Shown piece after piece: positions 32,514-45,318 of a stretch of DNA of 64,000 bases (position 1 is its first letter; the number at the start of each line of letters is the position of its first letter). The position numbers and the translations under genes are program-made. The notes below the pieces were generated by a model. That model did not search any database, was not told the DNA's origin, and saw only the letters and a list, made by a program, of their open reading frames with translations. This stretch comes from Lactarius indigo (lineage: Eukaryota; Basidiomycota; Agaricomycetes; Russulales; Russulaceae), in contig JAFKAC010000008.1 in assembly GCA_025766275.1 (NCBI GenBank), positions 1,736,001 through 1,800,000 of the forward strand, written 5' to 3'.

Positions 32514-33633
32514 ATGGCCTCCAGAATCGCCCTCAACTCTCTCCGCGCATCTGGTTCGTCAATTCTTTGCGTCATGCCCTTATACTCACTTATCTGTGTC
32601 TGCAGCGTCGCGTGCGAGACCCCATGCCGCCCTCCCACAAATTCTTTCTGCGTGAGTTGTCTTTGCTCGGACTTTGTGCCCCCCTCGATATCCCCACCAA
32701 TGCGGCCCTTCATCCAGCCGTACCATGGCCTCGTCATCAAATCAACCACCGCCCGCCGAGCGTGCGGCAGAAATCGTTGACAAGTTGCCCTCGCACCCCA
32801 ACCTGATCACCAAGACAGGCACGGCCATTCTCGGCAGCGGCTTGCTCGCCACGGCTATCTCCCAGGAGCTGTACGTGTTCAACGAGGAGACGGTCATCGC
32901 TGTGGGCTACTTTATCCTCTTTGGTTATATTGCCAAGGTATGTCTGTGCTTTTTTGTGCTGGCCTTTTTTTTTCTTGGGGTATCCCGAATTTTTTTTTCT
33001 TTCTAAGAAGGCAAAAGAAAAGGGGGAGAGAACAGATGATATCTAATACCTATTGTGCCTACGGTGGAAAGATAGTGGTACTGATTGTGCCTGCAGACCA
33101 TCCGCCTCCCGTACAAGGAGTGGGCTGAAAATCACATTGCGCGCATCAAGGGCGTGCTTGATGGTGCGCGGGCCGAGCACACGCAGGCCGTGCAGGACCG
33201 CATCGACGCAGTGGGGCAAATGAAGGACGTCGTCTCGCTCACCGAGGGTCTCTTCGCCCTTTCCAAGGTCTGTTTCCCCCCCTTTGTTTCTCTGCACACT
33301 CACGATTGGCTTTCTCGTTTGAACAGGAGACTGCACAGCTCGAGTCGGATGCATTCGTGCAGCGCCAGCGCGTCGCGCTCGCCGCTGAGGTCAAGACAGT
33401 GCTCGACAGCTGGGTGCGCTTCGAGCAGCAGGAGAAAGAGAACGAGCAGTCTCGGCTCGTCAAGACCGTCGTCGATAGCGTGCTGAAGAGCATCTCTGAG
33501 GAAAAGACCCAAAAGGACGTGCTTGCGTGGGCCGTATCCGAGGTTGAGCGTGAGTTTTTCTTCCCCCCCTTTTTCTTCTTTTTCCAATTTATTGATGATG
33601 GGTGTAGAGCTCGTGAAGAACAAGGCGGTTTAG
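32514..33633 (+). CDS. ATP4: Mitochondrial F1Fo-ATP synthase subunit b
   Basis: Peripheral stalk subunit of ATP synthase, inner mitochondrial membrane. Exons 32514-32553, 32606-32651, 32718-32937, 33097-33267, 33327-33549, 33608-33633 sum to 726 nt, 241 aa, the normal fungal length. The N-terminus SRIALNSLRASA has an arginine-rich presequence. The mature region starts near the AEIVDKLPSHPNLITKTG stretch, then two membrane segments (AILGSGLLATAISQELYVF and ETVIAVGYFILFGYIAK), then a long charged stator helix (YKEWAENHIARIKGVL to SWVRFEQQEKENEQSRL). The end is QLVKNKAV. ATP4 orthologs show the same PNLxxKTG and KTIRxPY features. Confidence 0.93.
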
Positions 33634-33826
33634 GACTCTGACGGCGGGGCTGTAGTGTCGTTTGGGTAAAAATACGCTAAATAGAACATTTACATACTTT
33701 ACTTGAGTGCGAGCCGAGTGCCGTGGTGACGACGCGTCTGACTGTGGCAGTGGCCGACCGAACGTGTGCATTCTACCTTGACCTTGACCTTCTCCCATCA
33801 TCTTCTCTAATTCTGAAGCAACAATC

Positions 33827-36800
33827 ATGGACGACGATCTCATAAAGCTTGTTAACAAGCTGCAGGACACATTTAGTCATCTTGGTGCGCGTCGCTGTCC
33901 ATATTTTGGCTCAACTTGACTCGTCCTTTTGTGCCATGCGTGGAATAATAAAGGCGGAGAGCTCGACATGCCTCAGCTGGCTGTGGTAAGAATGCTCCTG
34001 ATAATACCGCTACCACCCTGCGTCCTCATTATTTGTTCTCCAGGTCGGTAGTCAATCCGCTGGCAAGTCCAGCGTGCTCGAAAAGTACATCTCCACTGTC
34101 TAATCGCCCACCGCTCTTGTCTCTGACCGCTTTTCTTTTCCCTGGCAGCATCGTCGGGCGCGACTTTCTCCCGCGCGGTCAGGGCATCGTGACGCGTCGG
34201 CCACTTGTGCTCCAGTTGATCCACACACCTGGCGACGACGAGTGGGGCCAGTTCCTGCACCTCGACAAGCGCTTCGTCGACTTTGCCGAGATCAGGCGCG
34301 AGATCGAGCAGGAGACGTTCCGCGTCGCGGGCCAGAACAAGGGCGTGTCCAAGCTGCCTATCCACCTCCGCATACACAGCCCCAACGTACTCGACCTCAC
34401 ACTCGTCGACCTCCCCGGTCTCACCAAGGTGCGTCCCTGCCTCCGTCCGTTGCCCTTCCCGGCTCTCTGAGAGTAACGCGCCGCGTTTTAGATACCCGTT
34501 GGCGACCAGCCGAGCGATATCGAGAGGCAGATCCGCACCCTCGTCCTCGAATATATCTCGAAACCCAATTGGTGCGCTTGTCAGTCCTCACCCCCAACGA
34601 TGTGCTCACGGTCTTCACAGCGTCATTCTCGCCGTCTCCTCTGCAAACGTCGACCTCGCCAACTCGGAGTCTCTGAAGCTCGCGCGGTCTGTCGACCCCC
34701 AGGGCCGGCGGACGGTCGGCATCCTGACCAAGCTCGACCTGATGGACGCGGGTACGCACGCGCTCGAGGTGCTCACGGGGCGCGTGTACCCGCTCAAACT
34801 TGGCTTCATCGGCGTCGTGAACCGCTCGCAGCAGGACATCAACGTCGACAAGAGCATGAAAGACGCGCTCGAGAGCGAGAGCGACTTTTTCAAGAGCCAC
34901 CCGCAGTACCGCAACATCGCGCACAAGAATGGGACAAAGTTTCTCGAAAAGACACTCAACCAGGTCCGTATCCGTACAGGTTGTTGTGCCATTTTGGTGA
35001 CGAGATTTGGCTCAGGTGCTCATGAATCATATACGCGACAAACTGCCTGATATGAAAGCGCGGCTGAACACACTCATGGGCCAAGCTCAACAAGAACTCA
35101 ACTCATTCGGCGATGAGGCTATCTACGGTGACACCAACCAGGTTTGTCCCTCCCCCGATTCTTTATTCGGTTCTGAAAGGTTGCGTCCAATAGCAAGGCG
35201 CGCTCGTCCTCCGCCTCATGACCCGATTCGCCCACGACTTTGTCACTTCCATCGAGGGCACGAACGTCGACATCTCTACCAAGGAGCTCTCCGGCGGCGC
35301 GCGGATCTACTACATCTTCAACGACGTCTTTGGCCATGCGCTCACGAGCATCGAGCCGACGCACAATCTCGACAACCAGGACATCCGCACCGCCATCCGC
35401 AACTCGACCGGCCCGCGCCCAAGCCTGTTCGTCCCCGAAGTCGCGTTCGACCTCCTCGTCAAGCCTCAGATCAAGCTCCTCGAGGCGCCCAGTCTACGCT
35501 GTGTCGAGCTCGTGTACGAGGAGCTCGTCAAGATCTGCCACAACTGCACCAGCGCGGTACGGCCGTCCCTCCCTTTCATTCTGGCTGCTGACACGCGGCG
35601 AAACTAGGAACTGCAACGCTTCCCGCGGCTACACGCGCAGCTCGTTGAGACCGTCTCGGAGTTGCTACGCGAGCGCTTGGGGCCTACATCGGCATACGCG
35701 CAGAGCCTCATCGAAATTCAGGTTGCGTACATTAACACGAACCACCCTTCGTTCGCTACGGCGACGACACAACGCCTGCATGCGCCACCAGCATCTCGAC
35801 ACGGGCACGGACACCCACCATTGGTACTTTCCCTGTCCTCCCTTCCTCTTTGTGCTAATCACGGTTCGTTTCTCGTATAGGCCAGATCGTCGGAATCCAC
35901 GGGACTTGTGAATGGCTCGTCGTCAGGTCACACAATAGCTATCAGCGGTGGTGGTGCGGAGGACGAGGGGGCGACGGACTCGGCGGATGAGTTCCCGCCC
36001 GGCGCCATAGCGTCCTCTCCGCCAACGACGACGCCACGCTCCGTCTCTGCGACGCTGCAATACGAGCGAGAGCAACGGCCGCGCGGCGTCGCCAACAAAG
36101 CGTCGCCGCGATCGTCGAACGCGAGCGATTCGCGCCTCGGCTCGCACCAACGCAATTCGCACTCGCAGCCACCAACACATCACCAACAGCAACAGCAACA
36201 ACCCCATAACGCGCGCGAGACGTTCCTGAATTACTTTTTTGGGCAAAACGGACCTGGCCCCGTCGTCGCTGCATCGACTGGTGGGCATTCAGGTGCAGGT
36301 GCAACGGGTCCGATGGATGGGATGGTACCGTCTGGGCGGGACGTGTCGGGTGCTAGCGCGGGTACGCTTGCGGCGGGCGCTGCGCTGCGGTCGGGGCTGG
36401 ATGGAAACAATGCGGCGTATGACATGAAGAGCCTTGGCAAGCACATTGAAGCAGTGCGTTGTTTTTTTTTTCCTCTGCGGAGCTCAAAAAAACCGACATT
36501 CAAAAAAAAAAAAAAACAGGTCGCGGCGGACGGGCCGCAGCTGACGACGCGGGAGGAGATGGAGATTAACCTGATCCGTTCGCTGATCGTGTCGTACTTC
36601 TCGATCGTGCGAGAGAGTATCGAAGACCTGGTGCCCAAGGCGATCATGCACCTTCTCGTGAACCACAGCGCGCAGCAGGTCCAGAACCGCCTCGTGAGCG
36701 CGCTGTACAAGCCCGCGCTGTTCGGCGAGCTCCTCAACGAGGACGCCGCGCTGGTGGCCGAGCGCGCGCGCGTCAAGGCCCTCCTTGACGCGTACAGGGA

Positions 36801-36843
36801 CGCGTTCAAGACACTGTCCGAAGTCAGCCTCTCGTCTGCATGA
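33827..36843 (+). CDS. DNM1: Dynamin-related GTPase of mitochondrial fission
   Basis: Self-assembling GTPase that severs mitochondria and peroxisomes. G domain: [14 protein letters not shown] (P-loop, split by an intron before VGS), [11 protein letters not shown] (switch I), [10 protein letters not shown] (DxxG), [12 protein letters not shown] (TKLD). It is followed by the middle domain with [37 protein letters not shown] and ISTKELSGG. The serine-rich insert B is long and includes [11 protein letters not shown], a fungal Dnm1 signature that separates it from Vps1. The C-terminal GED runs from [19 protein letters not shown] to FKTLSEVSL. About ten exons. The intron near 36452-36520 carries a T-run and a long A-run. 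The start [16 protein letters not shown] matches Dnm1. Confidence 0.93.
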
Positions 36844-38822
36844 TCGCCCATCACCACCTCTCCACGCTTTCTGTTTGCACATTTCTTTTTGTTTGTTTCC
36901 CGTAGACTCGTCACACTCAATATACACATCCGCATAACGTAAAACGCACACGCATGCATGTATGCGTGCATGCGTACACTTGCAAGCAGATGATGATACA
37001 CGATGGGGTAATGGACATTTGGTTGGGGCCAGTCTCCTCTCGATCGCCCAGAGTAATGCGTGATGATGCGCGGGTGAGAGGGTACAGAAGGGTTCGCAAA
37101 TTTTTGGTCGGTCACGAACAGACGGACGGAGAGAACCCTAAAGTTATTCGCCTTGCAGTGACAACATGAATGATACTTGGATGAACCCAAAGTATTACCT
37201 CAATACCAACTAGATGGACCCGCCCCAATTACCATCGCATAGTCCCCTAAAGGGTGTGCAGATCCATGATATATAGATTTACGTTTTTGTACAGGACTGT
37301 CCGCTTGCCAGCCTGCTGCGCCTGCGCGAACGACACGTGCAAGTGTGATAATTAAAAAAGCCGTAATCATGCTGCTTGTCGTTAACGTACATATGTACCC
37401 TGGGACACGCAACGCAGACGGAAAAGAGGGGCGTAAAGTTTGTGTTAGGGCGGCGCAGAGCGGGGGAAAACGCAGAGAGTAAAAAGGGGGGAGGGGAAGA
37501 GAGGGGGGGGAGGGGGAAAACCCCCCTTCCTCCCCCCCTTCAAAGTGACGGAATGGAAGGGAAGGGTGGTCGAAACAGCCCGGGGAATGGGTGCACTGGG
37601 GTTAGTTTTGTCACGGTGCTAAGTGGGTCCTTGCATGGCGTGTAGATCGGACCGATGATGGTGAGACATACAGGACTATACCCCACAGACGATTACAGAT
37701 TGTGACACCACCTGGTTTGATCAAATGAGGACCTTTGGGGGAAAACGGTGAGAAAGAGAGCGGGGTGGGGAGATTGTGAGAGCGAACAAGAGATAGAGGG
37801 GGTGGGTTTGTGGAGCACCAGGGCGTCAGCTAGCGTGGACTGGTCACCCGCCCGGGCCCCACACAACACACCCCACCTCCTGGGCCCCTTCCACCGGGTC
37901 CTGACCAACGTCCCCAGTTTCGGGTAGCTGGCTCAGAGCGCTCCGACTCACAACAGGCAGGTGAAGTGGGAAAAGAGGGGGAGTAGGAGGCGCTGCAGGT
38001 TTGTACTCTGATGGGAGAGAAACTGTCGGACTGTATACTATAAGGAACAACCGGAGGACGCCACTGCCAGTGGGACAGGACACAATTGACACCGGATGGT
38101 TCATCGTCTGTTTACCCACACCCAGCAGGACAGTGCCCGCCCCGTTCCTGCCGGCGCGGTGTTGAGGGAAGGGATAACGATACGTTTTGCCCTTCAATCG
38201 GTGGCGGCTCGATTGATCCGATGCACGGACTGGACTGAAGGAAGTATTGCCTCTTTATTTTTTTTGTCCATTACAGTACTCGACGTCCCTAGTTACTTAT
38301 TTAAAAGCTGCTCTAATCAAATACGCAAGAAATGGGGATGTTGGTGAGGGAATGGGGTATAAAGGGGTAGCGATGGTGATGGGTGGGTGGTAGCTGTTGT
38401 TGGGTAAGGCAGTGGGGCGGGGGGTTGTTGGACAGGAATAACCAGCAAATACGTACAATATATGATGAGTAACTGACTACGAATGGAAAAAAAAATTGTA
38501 CTGTCTAGGGTCTGGAACTGAGAGCGAAATGAGAGATCAAATGGACACAGAGAGGAGGACACAGGGAGCGCAGCCACAAAAGCGGGTCCGGAGCGGGCCA
38601 GGGATGAACTTGATTTCGTCCTTATCCCCGCATGAGCGCGAGAACCAACGGTCCGACCGGCGGCGGAGAAGGGTCGAGTGGATGTTTACGACCTTTGTCC
38701 GTTTCGCACGCACACGCGCATGTGGCCAGATGAGCGGGTGGCTGGAGGAAACACACACGACGAGCGGTGGTCCCCCATCCACCCATCCATCACGAACGCG
38801 GCCCAACGATCCTATCAATGCA
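36844..38822. other. Intergenic, convergent
   Basis: Two kilobases between the DNM1 and BCS1-like stop codons with no supported gene. Contains a G-run/C-run inverted repeat (37485-37540) and GGGTGGG-type G-rich runs near 38380-38420. Confidence 0.5.
37485..37540. repeat. Polypurine/polypyrimidine inverted repeat
   Basis: G-rich runs of 5-9 bases are followed, after AAAA, by matching C-rich runs. The two halves can pair as a hairpin. Either strand alone contains four or more G-runs of the kind that form G-quadruplexes. Confidence 0.6.
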
Positions 38823-41800
38823 TCATCGCGAGAGCGCAGACACCGCCTCCGCCACGGCGCTCGGCAGCACTTGCGGCGATGGGGGCGATGGTGGTAAAGA
38901 TGATTGCTCGGGTGCCTGGCCCTTGAGCGCGACCCACTTTTCCGCGGCGATGGCGGCGCGTTCCGGCGTTGCGCTGAGCTCCTCACCCTCCGACGTGAGG
39001 CTTTCCTCCACATCTGCTTCCGTGGCCGTGGCTTCGGTCTGCTCCGAATCCTCGAACTCGTCCTCGTCGTCTTCGTCATCCCCGTCCTCGTCGCTCGATT
39101 CCACGCGCTCCCCGTCGCCACCGAGCATCTGAAGCGGCGCCATCGGAGACGTCGGAGTGGGGAAACCCATCGCTGGTGGTGGTGGCGGAGGCGGGGGAGG
39201 AGGCAACATTGTCACACAGGACTGCTGCGAGGCGAGATACAGATCCGAGTTGGGCAGAGGCATCTCTCCACGGAATGCGCGCCGTGATCTCTTTAGCTCC
39301 TTCTTTGCCAATCGCTGATAAAACCAAAAACCAAAGGTGGTTAGCGTGGGTGTAAAACTGCAATGACAGGGATTCGAGACAGAAAAGGGTATATACACTA
39401 CGTACCTCTTTGGTTTCCTTCTCTGTTCGCTTAGATGAAATCTCATTGTCAAAACTCACGCTGTATGACCCGTCAGGTTGGTGAATGAACAGTACCTCTC
39501 GCGCTTCCCGTTCTTCCCTCTGTCGAGAAGAAGTCAGAAATGACCAAATGACTCATTCCATAGAAAACAAAACAAAAAAGGGTGGGGTCACGAACCTCTT
39601 TACGCGCTATCTCCTCCGCCTTTGCGAACATCGTGAATCAGCCGCCATGTCCAATCACGACAAAGAGGGCTACCGTACCTCCTTTCTCTCTTTCGCTTCA
39701 CGCTGTAATAGACGATTAGGCTCTTTTCGTCAACAAGAATGCGCGGCGGGCGGTCGGTCTCACCTCTTCTTTCTCCCGTTTGAGTCGGGCGCGGGCTTCC
39801 CGTTCCTGTTGTACCCTATGTAGTGGTAACTCAGCTCCCCAGTTGGGCTTCAAATTGCAAATGAACACCGCACCATTCGGAAACCTCCTCTACACATTCA
39901 CGTGGGCGCGTCTTATTCTTGAGAAGATACCCTTGCAGACTAGCGACCTGCGGAAATTTAACGTGAGAAAAACAGGCACAACCCGCCAGATTGCGCAAAA
40001 TTGGGTCATACGCTCATCTCTCCCTCAGGGATGGTGTCAGCAAAACGCTTGGCAAGCTGTGCAATTTCCGCCTCTTCGAGAACAGGTACGGCGTGCGCCG
40101 AGGCCTTGCGCCTGGAACCGGGGGGATTCTTTTGTGAGGTATCACTGGTCGAGGCTTCGTCGGGCGATGACGGCGATGATGGCGGTGATGTAGCAGAGGG
40201 TCGAGAAGGGAAGAAGCATTTGAAAATGCCCTCTGCTTGCCACTTGGTCGCGTTAGTGAAATTGACCCATACGTCCATACGTCCTGGCCTGCTCAGTGCG
40301 GGATCTAGACGCTCGATATGATTGGTCGTCGCGAAGAGGAGCCTGCCGGAATGACAGAAAGACAATTAGTCGGAAATGGCGAGCGTGGGGAAAGACAGGT
40401 AACGCACCGGCCTTCCGCTGCCGCGACCCCATCGAGACTGTTCAGCAGACCACTGAGGCTGAGAGTTGAGCCGTCATTGGCTTCGGCTGCCGCCTTGGTA
40501 GGCGCTGTTGGAGCACCTGTCGACGTAGAATCACGACTGATACCGCGAGTGAATGCGGCGTCCAAATCCTCCAAGAGTAAAATGCAACTGTAAGATTAAG
40601 GCATCTGAGAATCACACAGCCCCTTCATTACTCTCGGAGAATCAACTTACCGTGATGGAACATTTCCCATAAGTGTCGTTAATGTGTTATCACTCATTCT
40701 ATTGCCCGAGATTAACCGGGGAATGAGGGGAAAGAGCCGAATACGCACCCCTTGGATGAGAGACTGACAACATATATGTCCAGTCCAAGTTCGCCAGCGA
40801 GCGAATGAATGAGCGAAGTCTTGCCGCTTTTAGGGGTGACGTCAGCGCATGAATCCCATTCGGGACATGAACGTACCTCCCGGGCACCCCGTGCAACAGG
40901 TAGCCACGGCGGAAGGGTATCCCTTGCCGAAACAGGATTATAAGTACCTGTGCGTTTACGTGCAGGACGTTTAATGAACTCACCCCTTTCAGCGTACCTA
41001 CAGACCACATGTTCCCATCGTATTCCAATGAACTCTAAGTAATGGACGTACCAGTCTTCAGAACGCAGGAAATCTCGGCAATCCGCTAAAAGCATCTCCT
41101 TAACTGCGGGTTCCAGAACTATTGAGTTCATGGGACGCTTCTGGCGTGCGCCATTCCATCTCCAGCATGCATATGTCCTTCGGAAATCAGCACGAGCTAT
41201 ATCACTGAATGCAGGACCGCCCGCTTACGTGTCTGCCATGAAAATGTGCACGCGGTGCTCAGCGTCTTTCTCATATTCACGCTTTGCCTCCAGCACGAGA
41301 CGTTTGAGGATGTCATTATTCCGTGCGACGACGCTGCTTGCAATCAGCCAAACGTAATTCGGCGGCATTCGGGCTCACCTAATTTTCAGGGCGGAATAAT
41401 GGCCATAGTCCTGGTATCGACGGGACCGCGTTATCTGAGATGCGGCGTACTTAGCCCTCTCCCTTTTAGGGATCATCCGCGATTGAGGCTCACCTTCAGC
41501 CAATGACCGCGGTAGTAAATCGTGTGGGTGGTGTCTGTCCAAAAAAAAAAAAAATTCATTCAGGCCATCGCTAAAGCCGAGCGGACTAGTTCCTCACCGG
41601 GGCTAGGCATGAACGCCACTTTGCGCTTGCGGCGGCCATGATCCAACTCGTTCTCGTCTTCTTCATCCATTTCTTCTTCGTCCAGGTCCCCGGCTGTCGA
41701 TTGGTTCAACTGGTTCCGGCCCACTGAACGCGTGGTAATCTCGAATTCCCGGCTGCGGCCCCACGCCGGTTGCTGTTTTCCGCGGGGTGACGGCATCAGT

Positions 41801-42225
41801 CAGTTCCGCACGTCGGTATTACCTACAGGCGGTACAAACCTTAGAAAGCCAGTGCATCAACCTGTCAAGGCAAAGGGTCTTGAGTCACACACGCATCAAG
41901 GTAATAGAACGGACTTGCCAGTCATATGGGTAGTCCTCCTGACTAAAGTGTGCGGTGAGGTAGAACGCTAAATAGTCATGCTCCGGTCAATCGTGCCACT
42001 GTACAGGGGGGGTATGTACGGACAATCTACAAATCCGTTCCATGCAGATATTGAGGCCCTGCGCGCGGTTTCGACTGTTCCTCCGATAACGACAAGTTTC
42101 TGTGGTGGGACGGTTCAAGTCCCCCGCCGCGGGTATAGAAGGAGTGAAGTCCTGCTCACCAATGTATCTTGGATAGAGCTGGTATTGAGGCCAAGTGGTG
42201 CTAAAAACCCCTTGACGGCCTCCAT
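38823..42225 (-). CDS. BCS1-like mitochondrial AAA ATPase
   Basis: AAA protein of the Bcs1 clade, which translocates or assembles the Rieske protein in the inner mitochondrial membrane; fungi have many such paralogs. Start at 42225 ([12 protein letters not shown]). The second exon reads [19 protein letters not shown], then [36 protein letters not shown]: the BCS1 N-terminal domain. The AAA module has [40 protein letters not shown] (Walker A, split by an intron), [13 protein letters not shown] (Walker B), [13 protein letters not shown] and [20 protein letters not shown] (arginine fingers). The tail is unusual: a long acidic, glutamate-rich segment, nine consecutive prolines and ends in AEAVSALSR. 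One intron (41918-41862) is GC-AG. Could be a paralog and not the true BCS1. Confidence 0.88.
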
Positions 42226-44639
42226 AGTTCACGCAAGTGTGATGGGGCGGGTGATCCTGGGGGGAGAGAAAATGCACACACAAGTCGGGGTAAAGGGGCT
42301 TTATATGCAATCCGGCACGCCTCGTGTGAGGGCCCGGTGCCAGCAGTATCCAAAGTACTGGCACATGAACCAATAAAGTGGCGGCGGCTTGTCGCGACGG
42401 AAGCGTGGTGTCCTACTACCGATCGTTAAAAACCATGCCAGATCGGTAAGAAGGCCACGACGTTCTAGAGTCACCCTCAATCAACATGCAGCGAATTCAT
42501 GGCAGTTTGGGAAGTTCAGTATGGGGATTCTCCAGAGGAGTTTCGTTGGGTGCAGTCACCATGACTGACTGAATGTGGCGGAGTTGGTACCATATCAGCA
42601 AATGGGCTACGTCGCCTATCGCCGCCTAGATCTTGACGCAGTTCCGAAAGGGCACCGACCCTTGTGATGAGCCTATGTGAGACAGATGTATGTTTGGACC
42701 GAGAAAACGCTTCTTTACTGTAACCAGACAAACTGTACCTTCAGGAGGGTGTATCGAAGGGGATACCAAGTAAATGAAACCGGGACGAGGGTTCATGCAC
42801 GCTCATCTTCGTGATGAACACTCCGCCCTGTATCAGGGTTCATGAGATAGCCTGCAGTTCGGGATCTGAATCTAGTGATACCTGTAGATATGGGAGCGCA
42901 AGCGAGAATCCCCTACTCCCATCATCACTCAGGAATTTCGGACATCAGGGGCAACTGACGGATGCTGGAACATGTGTAAGGTGACCCGAAAATAACATAA
43001 CGCCACGTCGATCGCCGTGGGCCAGGGACATGAACGCTGGGAGCCGGGACAGTGGCCACGGGGATGGGAAGCTTGCGCCATTAATGGACATCCTAAGGCG
43101 CTCTGGTGAGTAAAATGGATACATAAGTTGAGGCATCAGAAGGGTGCATAGGGTAATGCTCACCCGCTAAAATGATTGCGGAAAAGCGAGGATCTACCAC
43201 GAGACACACGCAACTCGCTGGGCGGGACTGTAACCGGGGCGGCGTTAACTAAACACAGACAGGCTACCGGCCCGCGTAGCTGAGAAATGACCAGCAAATC
43301 GTCGATTGGGATATGTTGTCGCCTTTTTATTTACTTATTTATGATGAGGCCATCAAATCGGAGCTGGTTAATCTGCGGCAAACCGAGAAGATGATGGCGA
43401 TGAGTTGAAGAGGGCCAGAGGTGGGCCTGCTGCAGGATGACACGCTAGCGGAATCGGCTTGTGCGCACGACCCACCATATGACGTTCTACGTTCAGTAGC
43501 AGATATCACTGTGTCTCGAACATCATAAGAGATCCAAAACATCGGCCACGCGGTAGGAGGACGGTAACAGGGGGGGAACACGAGGTCAAATGACTGCAGG
43601 TGGCGCCAAATGAACGAGGCTCGGGCACCCCACTCCCAAATCACATACAGGCCGAGGGATGACTGGTGTTCCATATCCAGGATACGCGAGCGAGCCAAAC
43701 AAAGTGGGGCGCAAACGGAAATAAACACCAGAAAAGGAAGTAAAAATAGTATGAAATCGCACCAAGGGAGCGGAATTCCAGCAAAAGGTTACCGTGACGC
43801 TTCGAAGCAAGTCATTGTATGCGGCGCATAAACACGGGATCCCGGACAGGGTCATCGTGCAACAAGGACAGGAGGAATACGGCGCTCAGGTGTTCATCAC
43901 CGGAGCATAGCCTATCGATGAGGTGGCAGTGAGTGAATAAGCCACGTACCGAGTGGCGTCGATGAAGGTGCATAAAGCGCACATGCTCAAGGGTTACTGG
44001 TAGCGATGAGACGGAAAGGAGCATACATCGGTGGGACACGCGAAACGTGTGAGATAACTTATCTTGTCTCCGCTTTGCCACACGATAAACATCGCAAGTA
44101 AGCGGATGGACAAAAAAAAATTCTAGAAGGTTTGAGCGCAAGGTTACGGAACAATAGGAAACGAAAAAGAGAAATCGCTGAAGATCGCAGCTAGACAATC
44201 GAATAGAGTGTCGACCTGGAGCGAACGAAAAACGGAATCGTGTTACCACGCGATCAGTCTACATCGCCTGTTGATCAAGTGATAATCCAATACCACAGAT
44301 CATGTATGCACGAAGCTAAACTGGAAGGAGGAAGGGGTGCGAGAATGGAACGATGGGAATCAAATGTCTGGGACCCTCCTCCTGAACGAAGTAGGTGTCT
44401 CGGAATGTCTCGGAATCGGTCACATAAAGTTGACACTGCATTACGGGCATCGCTGTGAACGCATGCAAGGGGTCAGAAACTCAGGGAAAGGAGATGATGG
44501 TGCGAATTGAAGGACAAGGACAGTCGTCTCCGGAAATGCGCGGTGATTCATTCAAGGCGGCGGGCGGGAAATGAACCACGTGATACGAAGCCCTCAAAAA
44601 GACCAAAAAATAACATTTGCCAGCTGTACCGACAGACCC
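42226..44639. other. Intergenic, possible relic of a membrane protein
   Basis: No complete gene was built. Minus-strand open frames at 43339-43728 (with a hydrophobic FLVFISVCAPLCLARSRIL stretch), 42945-43163 and 43812-44249 could be exons of an unrecognised, possibly decayed membrane protein. No domain is recognised and splice joins are ambiguous. Confidence 0.3.
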
Positions 44640-45318
44640 ATGACTGAGAGACGCATCGTCGTTCTTATATCCGGTTCAGGTCTGTAGCAAGCTCGGCTCC
44701 CGGTCTCATCACGAACACAGCTGTACCGCAGGGACGAACCTGCAGGCGCTCATTGATGCCCAGAACACCCCCGCCCTCCCCGGCGCGCAGATCGTGCTCG
44801 TCCTTTCCAACCGCAAGGCCGCATATGGCCTCACGCGGGCGGAGAACGCCAACCCGCCCATCCCGACGCACTACCTGGCACTGCAGCCGTACTTAAAGGC
44901 CGCACCAGAGCGCACACGCACGACTTACGACGCGGAGGTCGCGCGCATCGTGCTGGCCGCGCGCCCGGACATAGTCGTGCTCGCTGGCTGGATGCACGTC
45001 CTCGGTGAGGGGTTCCTCGACGCCGTCGGCCCACTGGCCGTGATCAACCTGCACCCCGCACTGCCCGGCGCGTTCGATGGCGCGAACGCGATCGAGCGCA
45101 GCTATGCGGCCTTTCAGAAGGGCGAAGTGGACACTGTCGGCGCGATGGTGCACCGTGTCGTTAAGGAGGTCGATCGTGGCGAACCGGTGGTTGTGCGCAC
45201 TGTGGAGATTAAAAAGGACGAGCCGTTGGAGGCGTTCGAGGGGCGATTGCATCAAGCGGAGTGGGAGATTATTGTAGAGGGCACGCGAAAGGTCCTTGAT
45301 GAAGTCCGACCAATCTGA
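44640..45318 (+). CDS. ADE8: Phosphoribosylglycinamide formyltransferase (GAR transformylase)
   Basis: Third step of de novo purine synthesis: transfers a formyl group from 10-formyl-THF to GAR; cytosolic. Exons 44640-44679 and 44732-45318 sum to 627 nt, 208 aa, the usual size of the monofunctional fungal enzyme. The N-terminal phosphate loop VVLISGSGTNLQALID is split by the intron inside the serine-glycine run. The active-site motif VINLHPALPGAFDGANAIE holds the catalytic Asn and His. The catalytic Asp lies in VVKEVDRGEPVV. Confidence 0.93.

Noticed and set aside
36231..37190. 319-codon minus-strand ORF opposite the end of DNM1
   Set aside because: Antisense of the conserved DNM1 GED and 3' region; no domain of its own.
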